Origin: Rhodobacterales bacterium
GTDB lineage: Bacteria > Pseudomonadota > Alphaproteobacteria > Rhodobacterales > Rhodobacteraceae
Reading direction: 5' to 3'
Length of the DNA: 64,000 nucleotides
NCBI GenBank assembly: GCA_002747035.1
Contig: PDRZ01000023.1
Location: 1 to 64,000 of the forward strand
Below the pieces are notes generated by a model. The model saw only the letters and a list, made by a program, of their open reading frames with translations. It ran no database searches and was not told the DNA's origin. A program made the position numbers and the translations under genes. Positions within the stretch are counted from its first letter, which is position 1, and every line of letters begins with the position of its first letter. Positions 17,973 through 26,769 of this stretch are shown one piece after another.

Positions 17973-18743
17973 TCAGCCCATGCGCAGCGGCGGCGTCCTC
18001 AACCGTTCCCGCAACCCCCCAACCAGCTCCTCGTGGTCCTGATCGCCGTCAATCGCCAACCGGCGCAGGCCGAAATGCACATGGGCCATTTCCTGATAAT
18101 AGCTGGTATAAGCGTAATTCATGGCCGCCCCCGCCGCCGCGCCCAACACCGGCACAGTCTGCGCCGCCAGCTTTTGACCCAACACCACGGCAAGCCTGGG
18201 TGCCACGGTCTTGATCAGCTTCTGCACCGCCTGCCCCGTCACCGCCAGCCGAACACTGACAAAGGCCAGATCGCTGCCGTCATCTTCGTCCAGCGGCCCG
18301 GCGGCGGCAAAGACCTGAAGGCAATCAAACGCTACGCCCTCTTCCGCCGGGTCAAACCCGTACTCGGCCGCGATGCCCTGAATTACGCGTAACAGAACCG
18401 TGGTGGTGACCGGCAGCTCGGCCAGCGCCGTGGGCAAGCCGCCCATGCCGCCCGCCGCGCCCATGGCCGTTGTCAGAGCGGTGTTCAGCCACCCGGGCTG
18501 ATCCTGCACCACGCCGCGTGACCTCTGTGCCGCTTTCAAGGCGATTCGCAATGCGGCCTCGGTCTGCTCCCCCAACCGCGCACGCACAGGTCCGGGCAGG
18601 CGATCCAACACGCCTTCGGCCTGTCCGCCCACGAGGCTCAGCACCTGCATCCCCACGCCTCCGGCGCTGCGATAGCGTTGGGCAAGCCGGTCCAGCGCGT
18701 CCTCCACGTCCAGATCCGCAGGCGGGGCTTCAAGAATTTCCAT
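17973..18743 (-). CDS. EcsC family protein
   Basis: A 256-residue protein. Motifs of the EcsC family are visible, such as the Ala/Gly-rich GAAGGMGGLPTALAELPVTTTVLLRVIQGIA and GAAAGAAMNYAYTSYYQEMAHVHFGLRRL stretches. Despite the family name, its relatives outside Firmicutes are not linked to the Ecs ABC transporter, and function is unknown. The hydrophobic centre could associate with membranes. It is convergent with yihA. Confidence 0.85.
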   Translation of the reverse strand: MEILEAPPADLDVEDALDRLAQRYRSAGGVGMQVLSLVGGQAEGVLDRLPGPVRARLGEQTEAALRIALKAAQRSRGVVQDQPGWLNTALTTAMGAAGGMGGLPTALAELPVTTTVLLRVIQGIAAEYGFDPAEEGVAFDCLQVFAAAGPLDEDDGSDLAFVSVRLAVTGQAVQKLIKTVAPRLAVVLGQKLAAQTVPVLGAAAGAAMNYAYTSYYQEMAHVHFGLRRLAIDGDQDHEELVGGLRERLRTPPLRMG

Positions 18744-18795
18744 GTTTCCTCCGGGGTTGTGCTTGTCAAAGCCATAGGCCCGCGCAGGTCAGAGT

Positions 18796-19356
18796 TCAAC
18801 CCGTGCACCCCGTATCCCGGGTCACCTTTCCGGCGACGCCGTCCCATGCCCCGGGGATCAGCGACAGGCCCAGCACCCGCGCCGGGTTGGTGGGCGGCGG
18901 CATGATCACCCCTTTGCGCAAGCTGAACCCATAGCGGTTGTAATAGGGGGCATCGCCAACCAGAAGCACCCGCTCCCAACCCTGTTCCCGTGCAATTTCA
19001 AGGCTTTCCCGTATCAAAAACCCGCCCAACCCCTCGCCCTGCCGGGTCGGGTGAACCGCCACGGGGCCCAAGAGCAACGCCCGGTTCCCTCCGACCAGAA
19101 CCGGCCAATACCGGATCGCTCCGGCCAATATCCCGTTTTCGTCCCGCGCCAGCAGCGACAGATCGGCCACCCGATCCACCCCATCGCGCAAACGATAAGA
19201 AGACAACGCCTCGCGCCCCGGTGCAAAGCACAAATCATACAGGGCTTCGACCTCCCACCAGTCTTCTGGCGTTTCCCGGAACAACTGTAACACCCGTCCG
19301 CTTTCCCTTGGATTCGTGATCAGGACTGGCAACCGCCCTAACACGCAGGTAGGCAC
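18796..19356 (-). CDS. GNAT family N-acetyltransferase
   Basis: A 186-residue acetyl-CoA-dependent transferase of the YhbS (COG3153) type. The acetyl-CoA-binding motif is LLGPVAVHPTRQGEGLGGFLIRESLE, and the late GDAPYYNRYGF segment is characteristic of this subgroup. The start could be slightly internal, because the first ten residues do not look conserved. The acceptor substrate is unknown. It lies 52 bp upstream of ecsC in the same orientation. Confidence 0.85.
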   Translation of the reverse strand: MPTCVLGRLPVLITNPRESGRVLQLFRETPEDWWEVEALYDLCFAPGREALSSYRLRDGVDRVADLSLLARDENGILAGAIRYWPVLVGGNRALLLGPVAVHPTRQGEGLGGFLIRESLEIAREQGWERVLLVGDAPYYNRYGFSLRKGVIMPPPTNPARVLGLSLIPGAWDGVAGKVTRDTGCTG

Positions 19357-19395
19357 GGTTCAAACCCAAGAACGACCCAAACGAGGAATGCGCCG

Positions 19396-19983
19396 ATGTT
19401 CTATGAACCCAAAAACGGCCACGGGCTGCCCCACAACCCGTTCAACGCCATTATCACCCCGCGTCCCATTGGATGGGTTTCGACCTTATCGCCCGATGGG
19501 GTGCGCAACCTTGCCCCCTATTCGTTTTTCAATGGCGTGGCCTATGTGCCGCCCCAGGTGATGTTCGCTTCAACCGGCACCAAGGATTCCCTGAGCAATA
19601 TCAAGGCTTCAGGCGTGTTTTGCATCAACGTGGTGGAACGCGCGGCGATAGACGCGATGAACGTCACCTCGGAAGGGTTCGACCCGTCGGTGGACGAATT
19701 TGCCCGCGCGGGGCTCAAGGTCGCAGCGTGCGAAACCATCAACGCGCCCCGTGTGGCCAACGCCCCGGCGGCGCTGGAATGTGTTGTGACCGATATCCAC
19801 CGGCTGCGCGGTGAAGACAACCACATGGTCCTGGGCGAAGTCACCGGCATCCACCTGCGCGACGACTGTATCGTGGACGGCCTGTTTGACGTGACCCGCT
19901 ACACCCCGCTCGCCCGGCTTGGGTATCGCGATTACACCTCTGTGACCGAAACCTTCACCCTGTCGCGGCCGGACGGCACATGA
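19396..19983 (+). CDS. Flavin reductase family protein
   Basis: A 195-residue protein with the FMN-binding split-barrel pattern: ITPRPIGWVSTLSPDGVRNLAPYSFFNGVAYVPPQVMFAST near the N-terminus and ALECVVTDIHRL in the middle. Such proteins reduce flavins with NAD(P)H or serve as the reductase partner of two-component monooxygenases. No monooxygenase is adjacent. The stop codon overlaps the ATG of the EamA transporter (ATGA), so the two are translationally coupled. Confidence 0.88.
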   Translation: MFYEPKNGHGLPHNPFNAIITPRPIGWVSTLSPDGVRNLAPYSFFNGVAYVPPQVMFASTGTKDSLSNIKASGVFCINVVERAAIDAMNVTSEGFDPSVDEFARAGLKVAACETINAPRVANAPAALECVVTDIHRLRGEDNHMVLGEVTGIHLRDDCIVDGLFDVTRYTPLARLGYRDYTSVTETFTLSRPDGT

Positions 19984-20834
19984 CCGGGTCCGGGCTTCTT
20001 CGCCTTGGGCTGCTGATCTTTACTGCCACGTCCTTTGTGGTGCTGGGGGATACTGCGGGCAAGCTGATGACCCAGTCGGGGATCAGCCCGTTTTTCGTGG
20101 CCTTCACCCGCTTTGCCCTCGCCGCGCTGTGCCTGCTGCCGTTCAGCGGTCTGACACGGGACGAACTGCCGACTCTGCTGCATTGGCGCATCCTGCTGCG
20201 CGCCGCGCTGATTGTCGGAGGTATCTGTTCCATTCTGACCGCGTTGAAAACCGAACCTATCGCCAATGTGTTCGGCGGGTTTTATATTGGCCCGGTTGTG
20301 TCTTATGGTCTGGCGATCCTGTTTCTTGGGGAACGGACATCACCGCTGCGCACCCTGTTCCTGTTGATCGGGTTTGCCGGGGTGATGCTGGTCGTGAAGC
20401 CCGGGTTCGGGGCGACGGCCGGCATGGGGTTTGCGCTGTTGGCAGGGTGTTTCTACGGTGCCTACCTGACCACCACCCGCGCCGTGGCCGGGGCGTATCG
20501 CCCACGTTTTCTGTTGATTTCTCAACTTGTTATCGGCTCCGTCCTGCTCACCCCTGCCGGGCTATCAGCCTCTCTGCCAACAGTTGACCCCACCCTAGTG
20601 GCATTGATTATCCTCAGCGCGGGCGGCTCGGCCGTTGGCAATTTCCTGTTGGTTCAGGCCAATCGCAAGGCCGATGCCAGCCTGATTGCCCCGCTGATCT
20701 ATACCCAACTGATTTCGGCCACGCTGCTTGGGGTTCTGGTGTTTGGCGACTGGCCCGACGCGGTATCGCTTCTGGGGTTGATCGTCATTGCCTGTTCCGG
20801 GTTTGGATCTCTGTTGGTGCCCCGTCGCCTCTAA
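19980..20834 (+). CDS. EamA/DMT-type transporter
   Basis: A 284-residue protein of about ten predicted transmembrane helices made of two EamA halves (residues about 5-140 and 145-282). The drug/metabolite transporter superfamily exports small metabolites, and the substrate is unknown. The start overlaps the flavin reductase stop. The stop codon TAA is made of a genomic TA plus the first A of the 111-bp element that begins at 20834, so the present C-terminus (VPRRL) may have been set or preserved by the insertion. Confidence 0.88.
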   Translation: MTGSGLLRLGLLIFTATSFVVLGDTAGKLMTQSGISPFFVAFTRFALAALCLLPFSGLTRDELPTLLHWRILLRAALIVGGICSILTALKTEPIANVFGGFYIGPVVSYGLAILFLGERTSPLRTLFLLIGFAGVMLVVKPGFGATAGMGFALLAGCFYGAYLTTTRAVAGAYRPRFLLISQLVIGSVLLTPAGLSASLPTVDPTLVALIILSAGGSAVGNFLLVQANRKADASLIAPLIYTQLISATLLGVLVFGDWPDAVSLLGLIVIACSGFGSLLVPRRL

Positions 20835-20944
20835 ACCGTTCGCCCTTTAACCTGAAACCGGGAAAAGAGCGAAGGCAGCGCAACACTTATGTGTTTCGCG
20901 CGTCCTGCCAAAATCCCGTGAGTCAGGTTTTTGGCAGGACGCTT
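20834..20944 (-). mobile_element. 111-bp hairpin element, family 1, copy A
   Basis: Non-coding element of exactly 111 bp. Read on the minus strand it starts AAGCGTCCTGCC at 20944 and ends AACGGTT at 20834. It contains the family 1 terminal hairpin (GCGTCCTGCCAAAA pairing with TTTTGGCAGGACGC) and differs from copy C at about 12 positions. The flank at 20832-20833 is TA; the other side reads GA, so the target duplication is not intact. It forms the stop codon of the EamA gene and lies in the leader region of the sulfide:quinone oxidoreductase gene. Confidence 0.75.
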
Positions 20945-21092
20945 GAGGCCCTTTTCCCGGCGCGACAAATATTCACATGTCAGAATGTTTGATGCGTTCA
21001 GGTTTTCGAATATACTATCCCAAGCTTTCGCCACTCCAGCTTTTCGCCAATCCAAAACCATACGCGCATGTATCGTGCAGAAGGGGTCTTTT

Positions 21093-22409
21093 ATGACAAT
21101 CAAATTTGAACCCTCGCGGCGCGGGTTCCTGGGCCTTGCCGCCGGGCTGGGTGCCATCGCCGCCACCGGCACCGGCACCAAGAAGGCCAGCGCCCAACCC
21201 GTGGCCACCAAGGCCAAAATCGTCATCCTCGGGGCCGGGGCCGCGGGCACCGCACTGGCCAACCGGCTTGTGGACCGGCTGGACGGGGCCGAAATCATCC
21301 TCGTCGATGGTCGCAAGGAACACTGGTATCAACCGGGCTTTTCGTTGATTGCCGCCGGGTTGAAAAAAGCCAGCTACGCTGTCTCGCAGACCGCCGACTG
21401 GCTGCGCAACGGCATTACCCTGAAACGGGACATGGCCGCCAATATCGACCCTGATGCCAAAAAAGTGGCGCTGCAATCGGGCGAGGTGCTGGACTATGAC
21501 TATCTCGTTGTCGCCACCGGTCTTTCGCTGAACTATGACGCGATTGACGGGTTCGATATGGGGATGATCGGTCAGAACGGGCTGGGGTCGCTCTATGCCG
21601 GGCCGGATTATGCCGCAAAGACATGGACCGCGGCCGGACGCTATGCCGACGAAGGCGGCGTGGGCATTTTCACCCGCCCGGCCACCGAAATGAAATGCGC
21701 GGGCGCGCCGATCAAACACACCTTCCTGATTGACGACATCGCGCGCAAGAACGGCACGAAAAACCTTGATATCAACTATATGGCGCATTCCCAGTCGCTG
21801 TTCGGGGTGCCAATCATCGCCGAAAAACTGCGGATGCTGTACAAGCAACGGCAGATCACGGCCCATTACGAACATGTGCTGAAATCCGTGGATGCAGGCG
21901 CGAAAAAGGCAACCTTTGCCACGCCGGGGGGCGATGTGGAGATGGGCTATGACTATCTCCATATCGTGCCGCCACAACAGGCACCCGAGGTGGTGCGCAC
22001 CTCTCCCCTGACCAATCCGGGAAGCTGGGATGGCCGTGGCTGGGTTACGGTGGATAAATTCACCCTGCGCCACACCTTCTTTGACACTGTGTTCGCCGTG
22101 GGCGACGTGGCCGGGGTGCCCAAAGGCAAAACCGCCGCCAGCGCCAAATGGCAGGTGCCCGTGGTCGAAGAACATATCGTCGCGCAGATCGCGGGCGATA
22201 CCACGGATGCGGCTTATAACGGCTATACCTCCTGCCCGTTGATCACCCGCGTGGGCCGCGCCATGCTGATCGAGTTTGATTACAACAACGACCTCGTGCC
22301 CTCGTTCCCCGGTGTGATCGCGCCGTTGGAAGAGCTGTGGATCAGCTGGTTGATGAAAGAGGTGGCGTTGAAGGCCACCTATAACGCCATGATCCGTGGC
22401 GACGCGTAA
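21093..22409 (+). CDS. Tat-exported sulfide:quinone oxidoreductase-like flavoprotein
   Basis: A 438-residue FAD protein. The N-terminal Tat signal is SRRGFLGLAAG (residues 8-18), ending near AQP at 34-36, so it is exported folded. The FAD-binding GAGAAG is at 47-52, a second dinucleotide region spans about 130-160, and a late FAVGDVAGVPKGK contacts FAD. Cysteines at C202 (KCAGAPIKH) and in TSCPLITR fit the redox cysteines of SQR or flavocytochrome c flavoprotein subunits. It would oxidise sulfide at the periplasmic face and feed electrons to quinone. The start MTIKFEPSRR is preceded by AAGGGG. The downstream DUF5368 gene is probably in the same operon. Confidence 0.88.
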   Translation: MTIKFEPSRRGFLGLAAGLGAIAATGTGTKKASAQPVATKAKIVILGAGAAGTALANRLVDRLDGAEIILVDGRKEHWYQPGFSLIAAGLKKASYAVSQTADWLRNGITLKRDMAANIDPDAKKVALQSGEVLDYDYLVVATGLSLNYDAIDGFDMGMIGQNGLGSLYAGPDYAAKTWTAAGRYADEGGVGIFTRPATEMKCAGAPIKHTFLIDDIARKNGTKNLDINYMAHSQSLFGVPIIAEKLRMLYKQRQITAHYEHVLKSVDAGAKKATFATPGGDVEMGYDYLHIVPPQQAPEVVRTSPLTNPGSWDGRGWVTVDKFTLRHTFFDTVFAVGDVAGVPKGKTAASAKWQVPVVEEHIVAQIAGDTTDAAYNGYTSCPLITRVGRAMLIEFDYNNDLVPSFPGVIAPLEELWISWLMKEVALKATYNAMIRGDA

Positions 22410-22427
22410 GAAAAGGAGCAAGGACAG

Positions 22428-22790
22428 ATGAAAGAGCTTACCCTTCAAACCCTTCTGGCCGTGTTCGAAGAGATTTTCGGCGCGGGCCTTTTCTGGACCA
22501 TGGTGGTCGTGGCGGCGGGTGTCACGCTGGCCTATCTTTTTGTGCTGATCCGCGACCGGGCCGTCAGCTGGCGCAAATTCCTGTGGGCACAACTGTCGAT
22601 GCCGTTCGGCGCGCTGGCCGCGGTGGTGTTCGTACAGAAGATGACCCACTCCTCCTTTGCCGATATCGGCGGGCCGGTGGATGTGATCCTGCTGCTTGGC
22701 ATCGCCGTGGCCGGGGCGATTGGGCTGGCCATTCTGGTCTACACGGTCGAAGCGTTGCTGAGGCCGCACAAACACCGGCAGGAAGACTGA
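22428..22790 (+). CDS. DUF5368 family membrane protein
   Basis: A 120-residue protein with three hydrophobic helices (about 20-42, 55-70, 85-108) and charged ends. It starts 18 bp after the SQR stop with an AAGGAGCAAGGA ribosome binding site. I recognise it as the DUF5368 family found beside SQR-like genes in Rhodobacterales. Its position suggests a membrane partner or quinone-side docking protein for the oxidoreductase, but that is inference from context only. Confidence 0.75.
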   Translation: MKELTLQTLLAVFEEIFGAGLFWTMVVVAAGVTLAYLFVLIRDRAVSWRKFLWAQLSMPFGALAAVVFVQKMTHSSFADIGGPVDVILLLGIAVAGAIGLAILVYTVEALLRPHKHRQED

Positions 22791-22813
22791 CAAAACCGCG
22801 TGTTGAAAATCAG

Positions 22814-22846
22814 GAACCGCCGGAGGGCCACTTCGGCGGTTCTTTC
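22814..22846 (+). terminator. Intrinsic terminator of the SQR-DUF5368 operon
   Basis: GAACCGCCG at 22814-22822 pairs perfectly with CGGCGGTTC at 22834-22842, with an 11-nt loop, followed by TTTCC. It lies 24 bp after the DUF5368 stop. Confidence 0.65.
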
Positions 22847-22877
22847 CTGCAATAAGCCGCGCCAATGGACAAGCCCC

Positions 22878-23568
22878 TCAGAACACCGCCTCCGCGACGG
22901 CGATCCAGATCGACAGGCTGACCGCTGACAACAACGTGGTCTGCGCCACCAAGGTCGCCGCCAATGCGCGATCCGCGTCAAACCCTGCCACCAGCACATG
23001 CGCCGCCGACGCCATGGGCAGCGCAGCAAAGATGACCAGCACCACCACCAGGGGTCCCGACACCCCAAGCGCCAAAGCGGTGGCCGCGACCGCGCCCGGC
23101 AACAGGATCAATTTGACGGCGGCGATATGCCCGGTGAACCGGCTCAACCGGGCCAACGCGCTCCAATTCATCGTCGCGCCGACCGAAATCAATGCCACCG
23201 GAATCGCTGCTTGCGCCAGCATCCGCAAGGGCACCATGATCGGTGCCGGGATAGTGATCCCGGACAGGCCCACCAAAGCGTCCTGCCAAAAACCCGTGAT
23301 TCAGGTTTTTGGCAGGACGCGCAAAACACATAAATGTCGCGCTGCCTTCGCCCTTTTCCCTGTCTCAGATTAAAGGACGAACGCTTCAGAACGCCGGAAA
23401 GCGACGCCAGCAGAAACGGGTTCAACGCCACTTTCTTTGCCGTGCCCCAGATCCCAAGGTGACCCCCCGCGACAGGACAGAGACAGCAAACACATTGGCC
23501 ACAGGCACCGCCAAGCCCAGCCAAAAGGACCGAGGGCAAAAAAGGATGGACCAGAACGCCCTGACGGA
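22878..23568 (-). pseudogene. AEC family transporter, truncated, frameshifted and interrupted by a 111-bp element
   Basis: The remains of an auxin-efflux-carrier-family permease. The C-terminal part (from VGLSGITIPAPIMVP to VAEAVF, 22878-23273) is intact. Just upstream the 111-bp element occupies 23276-23386. Beyond it lie VALNPFLLASLSGVL and, split over two reading frames, PFLPSVLL and LAVPVANVFAVSVLSRG. This implies a 1-nt insertion near 23525 and a 1-nt loss in the C-run at 23463-23468. The N-terminal half of the expected roughly 310 residues is missing, since the SulP stop codon is at 23569. The gene cannot make a working transporter. Confidence 0.82.
23276..23386 (+). mobile_element. 111-bp hairpin element, family 1, copy B, inserted in the AEC gene
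   Basis: Exactly 111 bp, starting AAGCGTCCTGCC and ending GACGAACGCTT, flanked on both sides by CA (23274-23275 and 23387-23388; TG on the coding strand of the transporter). Removing the element and one CA joins GGC GTT CTG to GTG GGC CTG in frame, giving SGVLVGLSG as expected for AEC proteins. The loop of its terminal hairpin is inverted relative to copies A and C. Confidence 0.88.
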
Positions 23569-25194
23569 TCAGTGCCCGCCCAGAATCCCCGTCCGCACGG
23601 TGTAATCCACCGCCAGCGCGTAATCCGGGTCATCATCGCTATCCACCATCAGGTGTCCGGCACGGGTCAGCAACTGATGACAATCCCGGCTGAGATGACG
23701 GAGCTGCAACGTCTTGCCCGCATCGGAATATTTACCCGCCACGGCCTCGATCGCCTGAAGCGCGGATTGGTCCACCACCCGGCTGTCGACAAAATCCACC
23801 ACCACCGTGTCGGGGTCTCCGGCCACGTCGAACAGTTCGGCAAAACCATCGGCCGACCCAAAGAACAACGGCCCCTGGACGCGATACACCTTGGTTCCGT
23901 TTTCCTCGGTCTCAACCGCGTGAATGCGCCGCGCGTTGTTCCACGCATAAGAAAGAGCCGACACAATCACGCCCACCACCACGGCGATGGCAAGGTCATA
24001 GGCCACGGTCACGATGGTAACCAGGATGGTCACAAACGCATCGTTCAACGGAACCCGGCGCAGGATGGTCAGCGAATGCCAGGCAAATGTGCCGATCACC
24101 ACCATGAACATCACCCCAACCAGCGCGGCCAGCGGGATCTGTTCGATCAACGGGCTGGCCACAAGGATGAACAACAACAGGAACAGCGCCGCCGCGATGC
24201 CTGCGATACGGGTGCGCCCGCCCGATTTCACGTTGATCATGGATTGGCCGATCATCGCGCAGCCCCCCATACCGCCGAAAAAGCCGGTGATGATATTGGC
24301 CCCGCCCTGGGCAATACACTCCTGCGACGCCCCGCCGCGCTTGCCGGTGATATCGCCCACAAGGTTCAGGGTCAGAAGGCTCTCAATCAACCCAATCGCC
24401 GCCAGAATCACCGCATAGGGCAGAATGATCTCAAGAGTTTCCCAATTCAGCGGCACCACCGGAATATGGAACGGCGGCAACCCACCCGAAATCGACGCAA
24501 GGTCCCCCACGGTGGGCACATCCAGCCCCAGCGCAATCACCACAAGCGCCACGGCCCCAATCCCGGCCAGCGGCGCGGGCACCGCACGGGTAAACCGCGG
24601 CACAACCCAGATAATCGCCATCGTCGCGGTAACCAGCGCCAACATGGTGAACAGCGGCCCACCGGAAAGCCATTCCCCCCCGCTCATCCCATGGCCGGTA
24701 TTGACCATGGACCCGGGCACCTTGAATTGCCCCATCTGGGCCAGAAAAATCACGATGGCAAGCCCGTTCACAAACCCCAGCATCACCGGGTGCGGGACAA
24801 GTCGGATGAATTTGCCCCACTGCATGATCCCGGCAATGACCTGCAAAATCCCCATCAACACCACGGTGGCAAACAGATACTCCACCCCGTGTTCCGCCAC
24901 CAGCGCCACCATAACCACGGCCAACGCCCCCGTTGCGCCCGAAATCATCCCCGGACGCCCGCCGAACACGGCCGTGACCAGCCCGACGATAAAGGCGGCG
25001 TAAAGCCCGACCAGAGGCTCGACCCCGGCCACAAAGGCAAAGGCCACCGCCTCGGGCACAAGCGCCAGCGCAACGGTCAGCCCGGACAGCAATTCGATGC
25101 GGACACGCCCCACGCTCCAGGGTTCATCGGGCATCAGCCGCAGATCGGGCATGGCAAGGCGGCGGGAAATGGCCTGGGTCAGGTTGGTTTTCAC
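23569..25194 (-). CDS. SulP family inorganic anion transporter with STAS domain
   Basis: A protein of 541 residues from the GTG at 25194. A SulP membrane domain of 10-14 helices runs from ELLSGLTVALALVPEAVAFAFVAGVEPLVGLYAAF through GITGFFGGMGGCAMIGQSMINVKSGGRTR-like blocks, and a cytoplasmic STAS domain occupies the last 100 residues. The family takes up sulfate, bicarbonate or other anions. The GTG start is preferred because AGGA lies about 10 bp upstream; an ATG at 25245 would add 17 residues without a ribosome binding site. The stop lies directly at the edge of the AEC remnant, suggesting that a deletion fused the two regions. Confidence 0.85.
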   Translation of the reverse strand: MKTNLTQAISRRLAMPDLRLMPDEPWSVGRVRIELLSGLTVALALVPEAVAFAFVAGVEPLVGLYAAFIVGLVTAVFGGRPGMISGATGALAVVMVALVAEHGVEYLFATVVLMGILQVIAGIMQWGKFIRLVPHPVMLGFVNGLAIVIFLAQMGQFKVPGSMVNTGHGMSGGEWLSGGPLFTMLALVTATMAIIWVVPRFTRAVPAPLAGIGAVALVVIALGLDVPTVGDLASISGGLPPFHIPVVPLNWETLEIILPYAVILAAIGLIESLLTLNLVGDITGKRGGASQECIAQGGANIITGFFGGMGGCAMIGQSMINVKSGGRTRIAGIAAALFLLLFILVASPLIEQIPLAALVGVMFMVVIGTFAWHSLTILRRVPLNDAFVTILVTIVTVAYDLAIAVVVGVIVSALSYAWNNARRIHAVETEENGTKVYRVQGPLFFGSADGFAELFDVAGDPDTVVVDFVDSRVVDQSALQAIEAVAGKYSDAGKTLQLRHLSRDCHQLLTRAGHLMVDSDDDPDYALAVDYTVRTGILGGH

Positions 25195-25649
25195 GGGTTC
25201 AAATCCTGTCTGGCTGTCTGGGGTCCGGGTGCAGTGCGGGTTCATGAGCGCACATGGGCGCATGGGAGGGCGCATGAGGTCTGCGCATAACAAACCCGGC
25301 GCATAGCGAAATTGCGGCCCCGGCACAAGTCCCGGCACCACGTGCAGACCGCATCTGCCCTCCCACCCGTGGCGCAAGGCTCACAGTTTCATCGCGCCAA
25401 ACGGATCGCCCCCGTCATTCTGCGGCGTTGCGCAATTTCACCGATCAACGCGCGTTGCGCGGTTTGGCGGGCAAAGGTTAACGGGTCCGACCCCCTCGGG
25501 GCGGTGCCGCGCGGATGCGCAAAAGTCACCCCCCCCCCGAAGGCCGGGCCTCACTCTTTCGTTAACGGCACGGCCCCCGGTGGACATTCCGTCCCCCACC
25601 CCTCAAAGTCCCGAAAACTCGTGACAGGGACAACACCGGGAAAACACTC
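25195..25649. other. Intergenic region with shared upstream motif
   Basis: A 455-bp gap between the divergent SulP and mtnP genes. I see no credible gene. It contains two GTTAAC sites (25477-25482, 25561-25566) bracketing the conserved block at 25503-25540, and a set of GCGCATGRG-like near-repeats around 25240-25290. It must hold the promoters of both genes. Confidence 0.5.
25503..25540 (+). promoter_or_regulatory. Shared upstream block, mtnP copy
   Basis: GGTGCCGC, then GGATGCGCAAAAGTCACC and a run of ten C in all, ending about 110 bp before the mtnP start. The same block, with GCGCAAAAATCACCCCCCCG, precedes the nitrilase-family gene at 58014-58049. Both copies are followed by GTTAAC closer to the gene. 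It could be a binding site for a shared regulator or a structured leader. Confidence 0.45.
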
Positions 25650-26528
25650 ATGACCGACACAATGATTGCCGTGATTGGCGGTTCAGGCCTCTATGACATC
25701 GACGGGCTGGAAGGGGCGGAATGGATCACCGTGGACACCCCGTGGGGGACCCCTTCGGACCAGATCCTGACGGGCCGGCTCGACGGCGTCAAAATGGCCT
25801 TCCTGCCCCGTCACGGGCGCGGCCATGTGCATTCCCCGACCACCGTGCCCTATCGCGCCAATATCGACGCGCTGAAACGAATCGGGGCCACGGATGTGAT
25901 CAGCGTCTCGGCCTGCGGCAGCTTTCGCGAAGAAATGGCTCCGGGCGATTTTGTCGTTGTAGATCAATTCATTGACCGAACCTTTGCACGTGAAAAATCC
26001 TTCTTTGGCACGGGGTGCGTGGCCCATGTGTCGGTGGCGCATCCCACCTGTCCGCGACTCAGCGCGGCCTGCCGTGAGGCAGGACAAGCCGCCGGGATCA
26101 CCATACATGACGGCGGCACCTACCTGGCCATGGAAGGCCCGCAATTCTCCACCCTGGCGGAATCGAAAATGTACCGGGAAAGCTGGGGCGCGGATGTGAT
26201 TGGCATGACCAATATGCCCGAAGCGAAATTGGCGCGCGAGGCCGAACTCTGCTATGCCAGCGTGGCCATGATCACCGATTACGACAGCTGGCACCCGGAA
26301 CATGGCGAAGTGGATGTCTCTGAAATCATTGCCACTTTGATGGGAAACGCCGACAAGGGCCGCGCGCTGGTCGCGCGCCTCCCCGCCCTTCTGGGGGCCG
26401 CGCGGCAGGACTGCCTCCATGGCTGCAACAAAACGCTGGACTTCGCGATCCTGACCACCCCCGAGGCCCGCGACCCCGCCCTTATGGCCAAACTGGACGC
26501 CGTGGCCGGGCGCGTATTGACAGGCTGA
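25650..26528 (+). CDS. mtnP: S-methyl-5'-thioadenosine phosphorylase
   Basis: A 292-residue phosphorylase that splits methylthioadenosine, a polyamine and homoserine-lactone by-product, into adenine and methylthioribose 1-phosphate. Seen are IGGSGLYDIDGL at residues 9-20, the phosphate-binding RHGRGHVHSPTTVPYRANI, and the late GMTNMPEAKLAREAELCYASVAMITDYDSWH. The purine-site Asp in DYDSW supports adenine-nucleoside specificity. The apt gene downstream would recycle the adenine. A GGGAAAA stretch precedes the ATG. Confidence 0.94.
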   Translation: MTDTMIAVIGGSGLYDIDGLEGAEWITVDTPWGTPSDQILTGRLDGVKMAFLPRHGRGHVHSPTTVPYRANIDALKRIGATDVISVSACGSFREEMAPGDFVVVDQFIDRTFAREKSFFGTGCVAHVSVAHPTCPRLSAACREAGQAAGITIHDGGTYLAMEGPQFSTLAESKMYRESWGADVIGMTNMPEAKLAREAELCYASVAMITDYDSWHPEHGEVDVSEIIATLMGNADKGRALVARLPALLGAARQDCLHGCNKTLDFAILTTPEARDPALMAKLDAVAGRVLTG

Positions 26529-26769
26529 GCCCTGATGCCGCTCGTTTCCTTGCTGCCTTTGTCGGCATGGACGTCATGACCGCTGTGCTGTGCCGGGCCG
26601 GGTGACCCCGAGGTGAACGGGCGGTTAATCCCCGTTTTACCCTTTTGCGCGATACTGCATGGCGAAACATCATATCCCGAATATCCCGGCGCAAATGACG
26701 CGCGTCGCACTTGCATGACGCCCTCCGATCGGCCAAACCCGTCACGGTTCATTTCCACGGAGACCCGTC

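Noticed and set aside
25312-25653. A 113-codon frame before mtnP
   Set aside because: It runs through the shared C-run block, has no ribosome binding site and no family resemblance.
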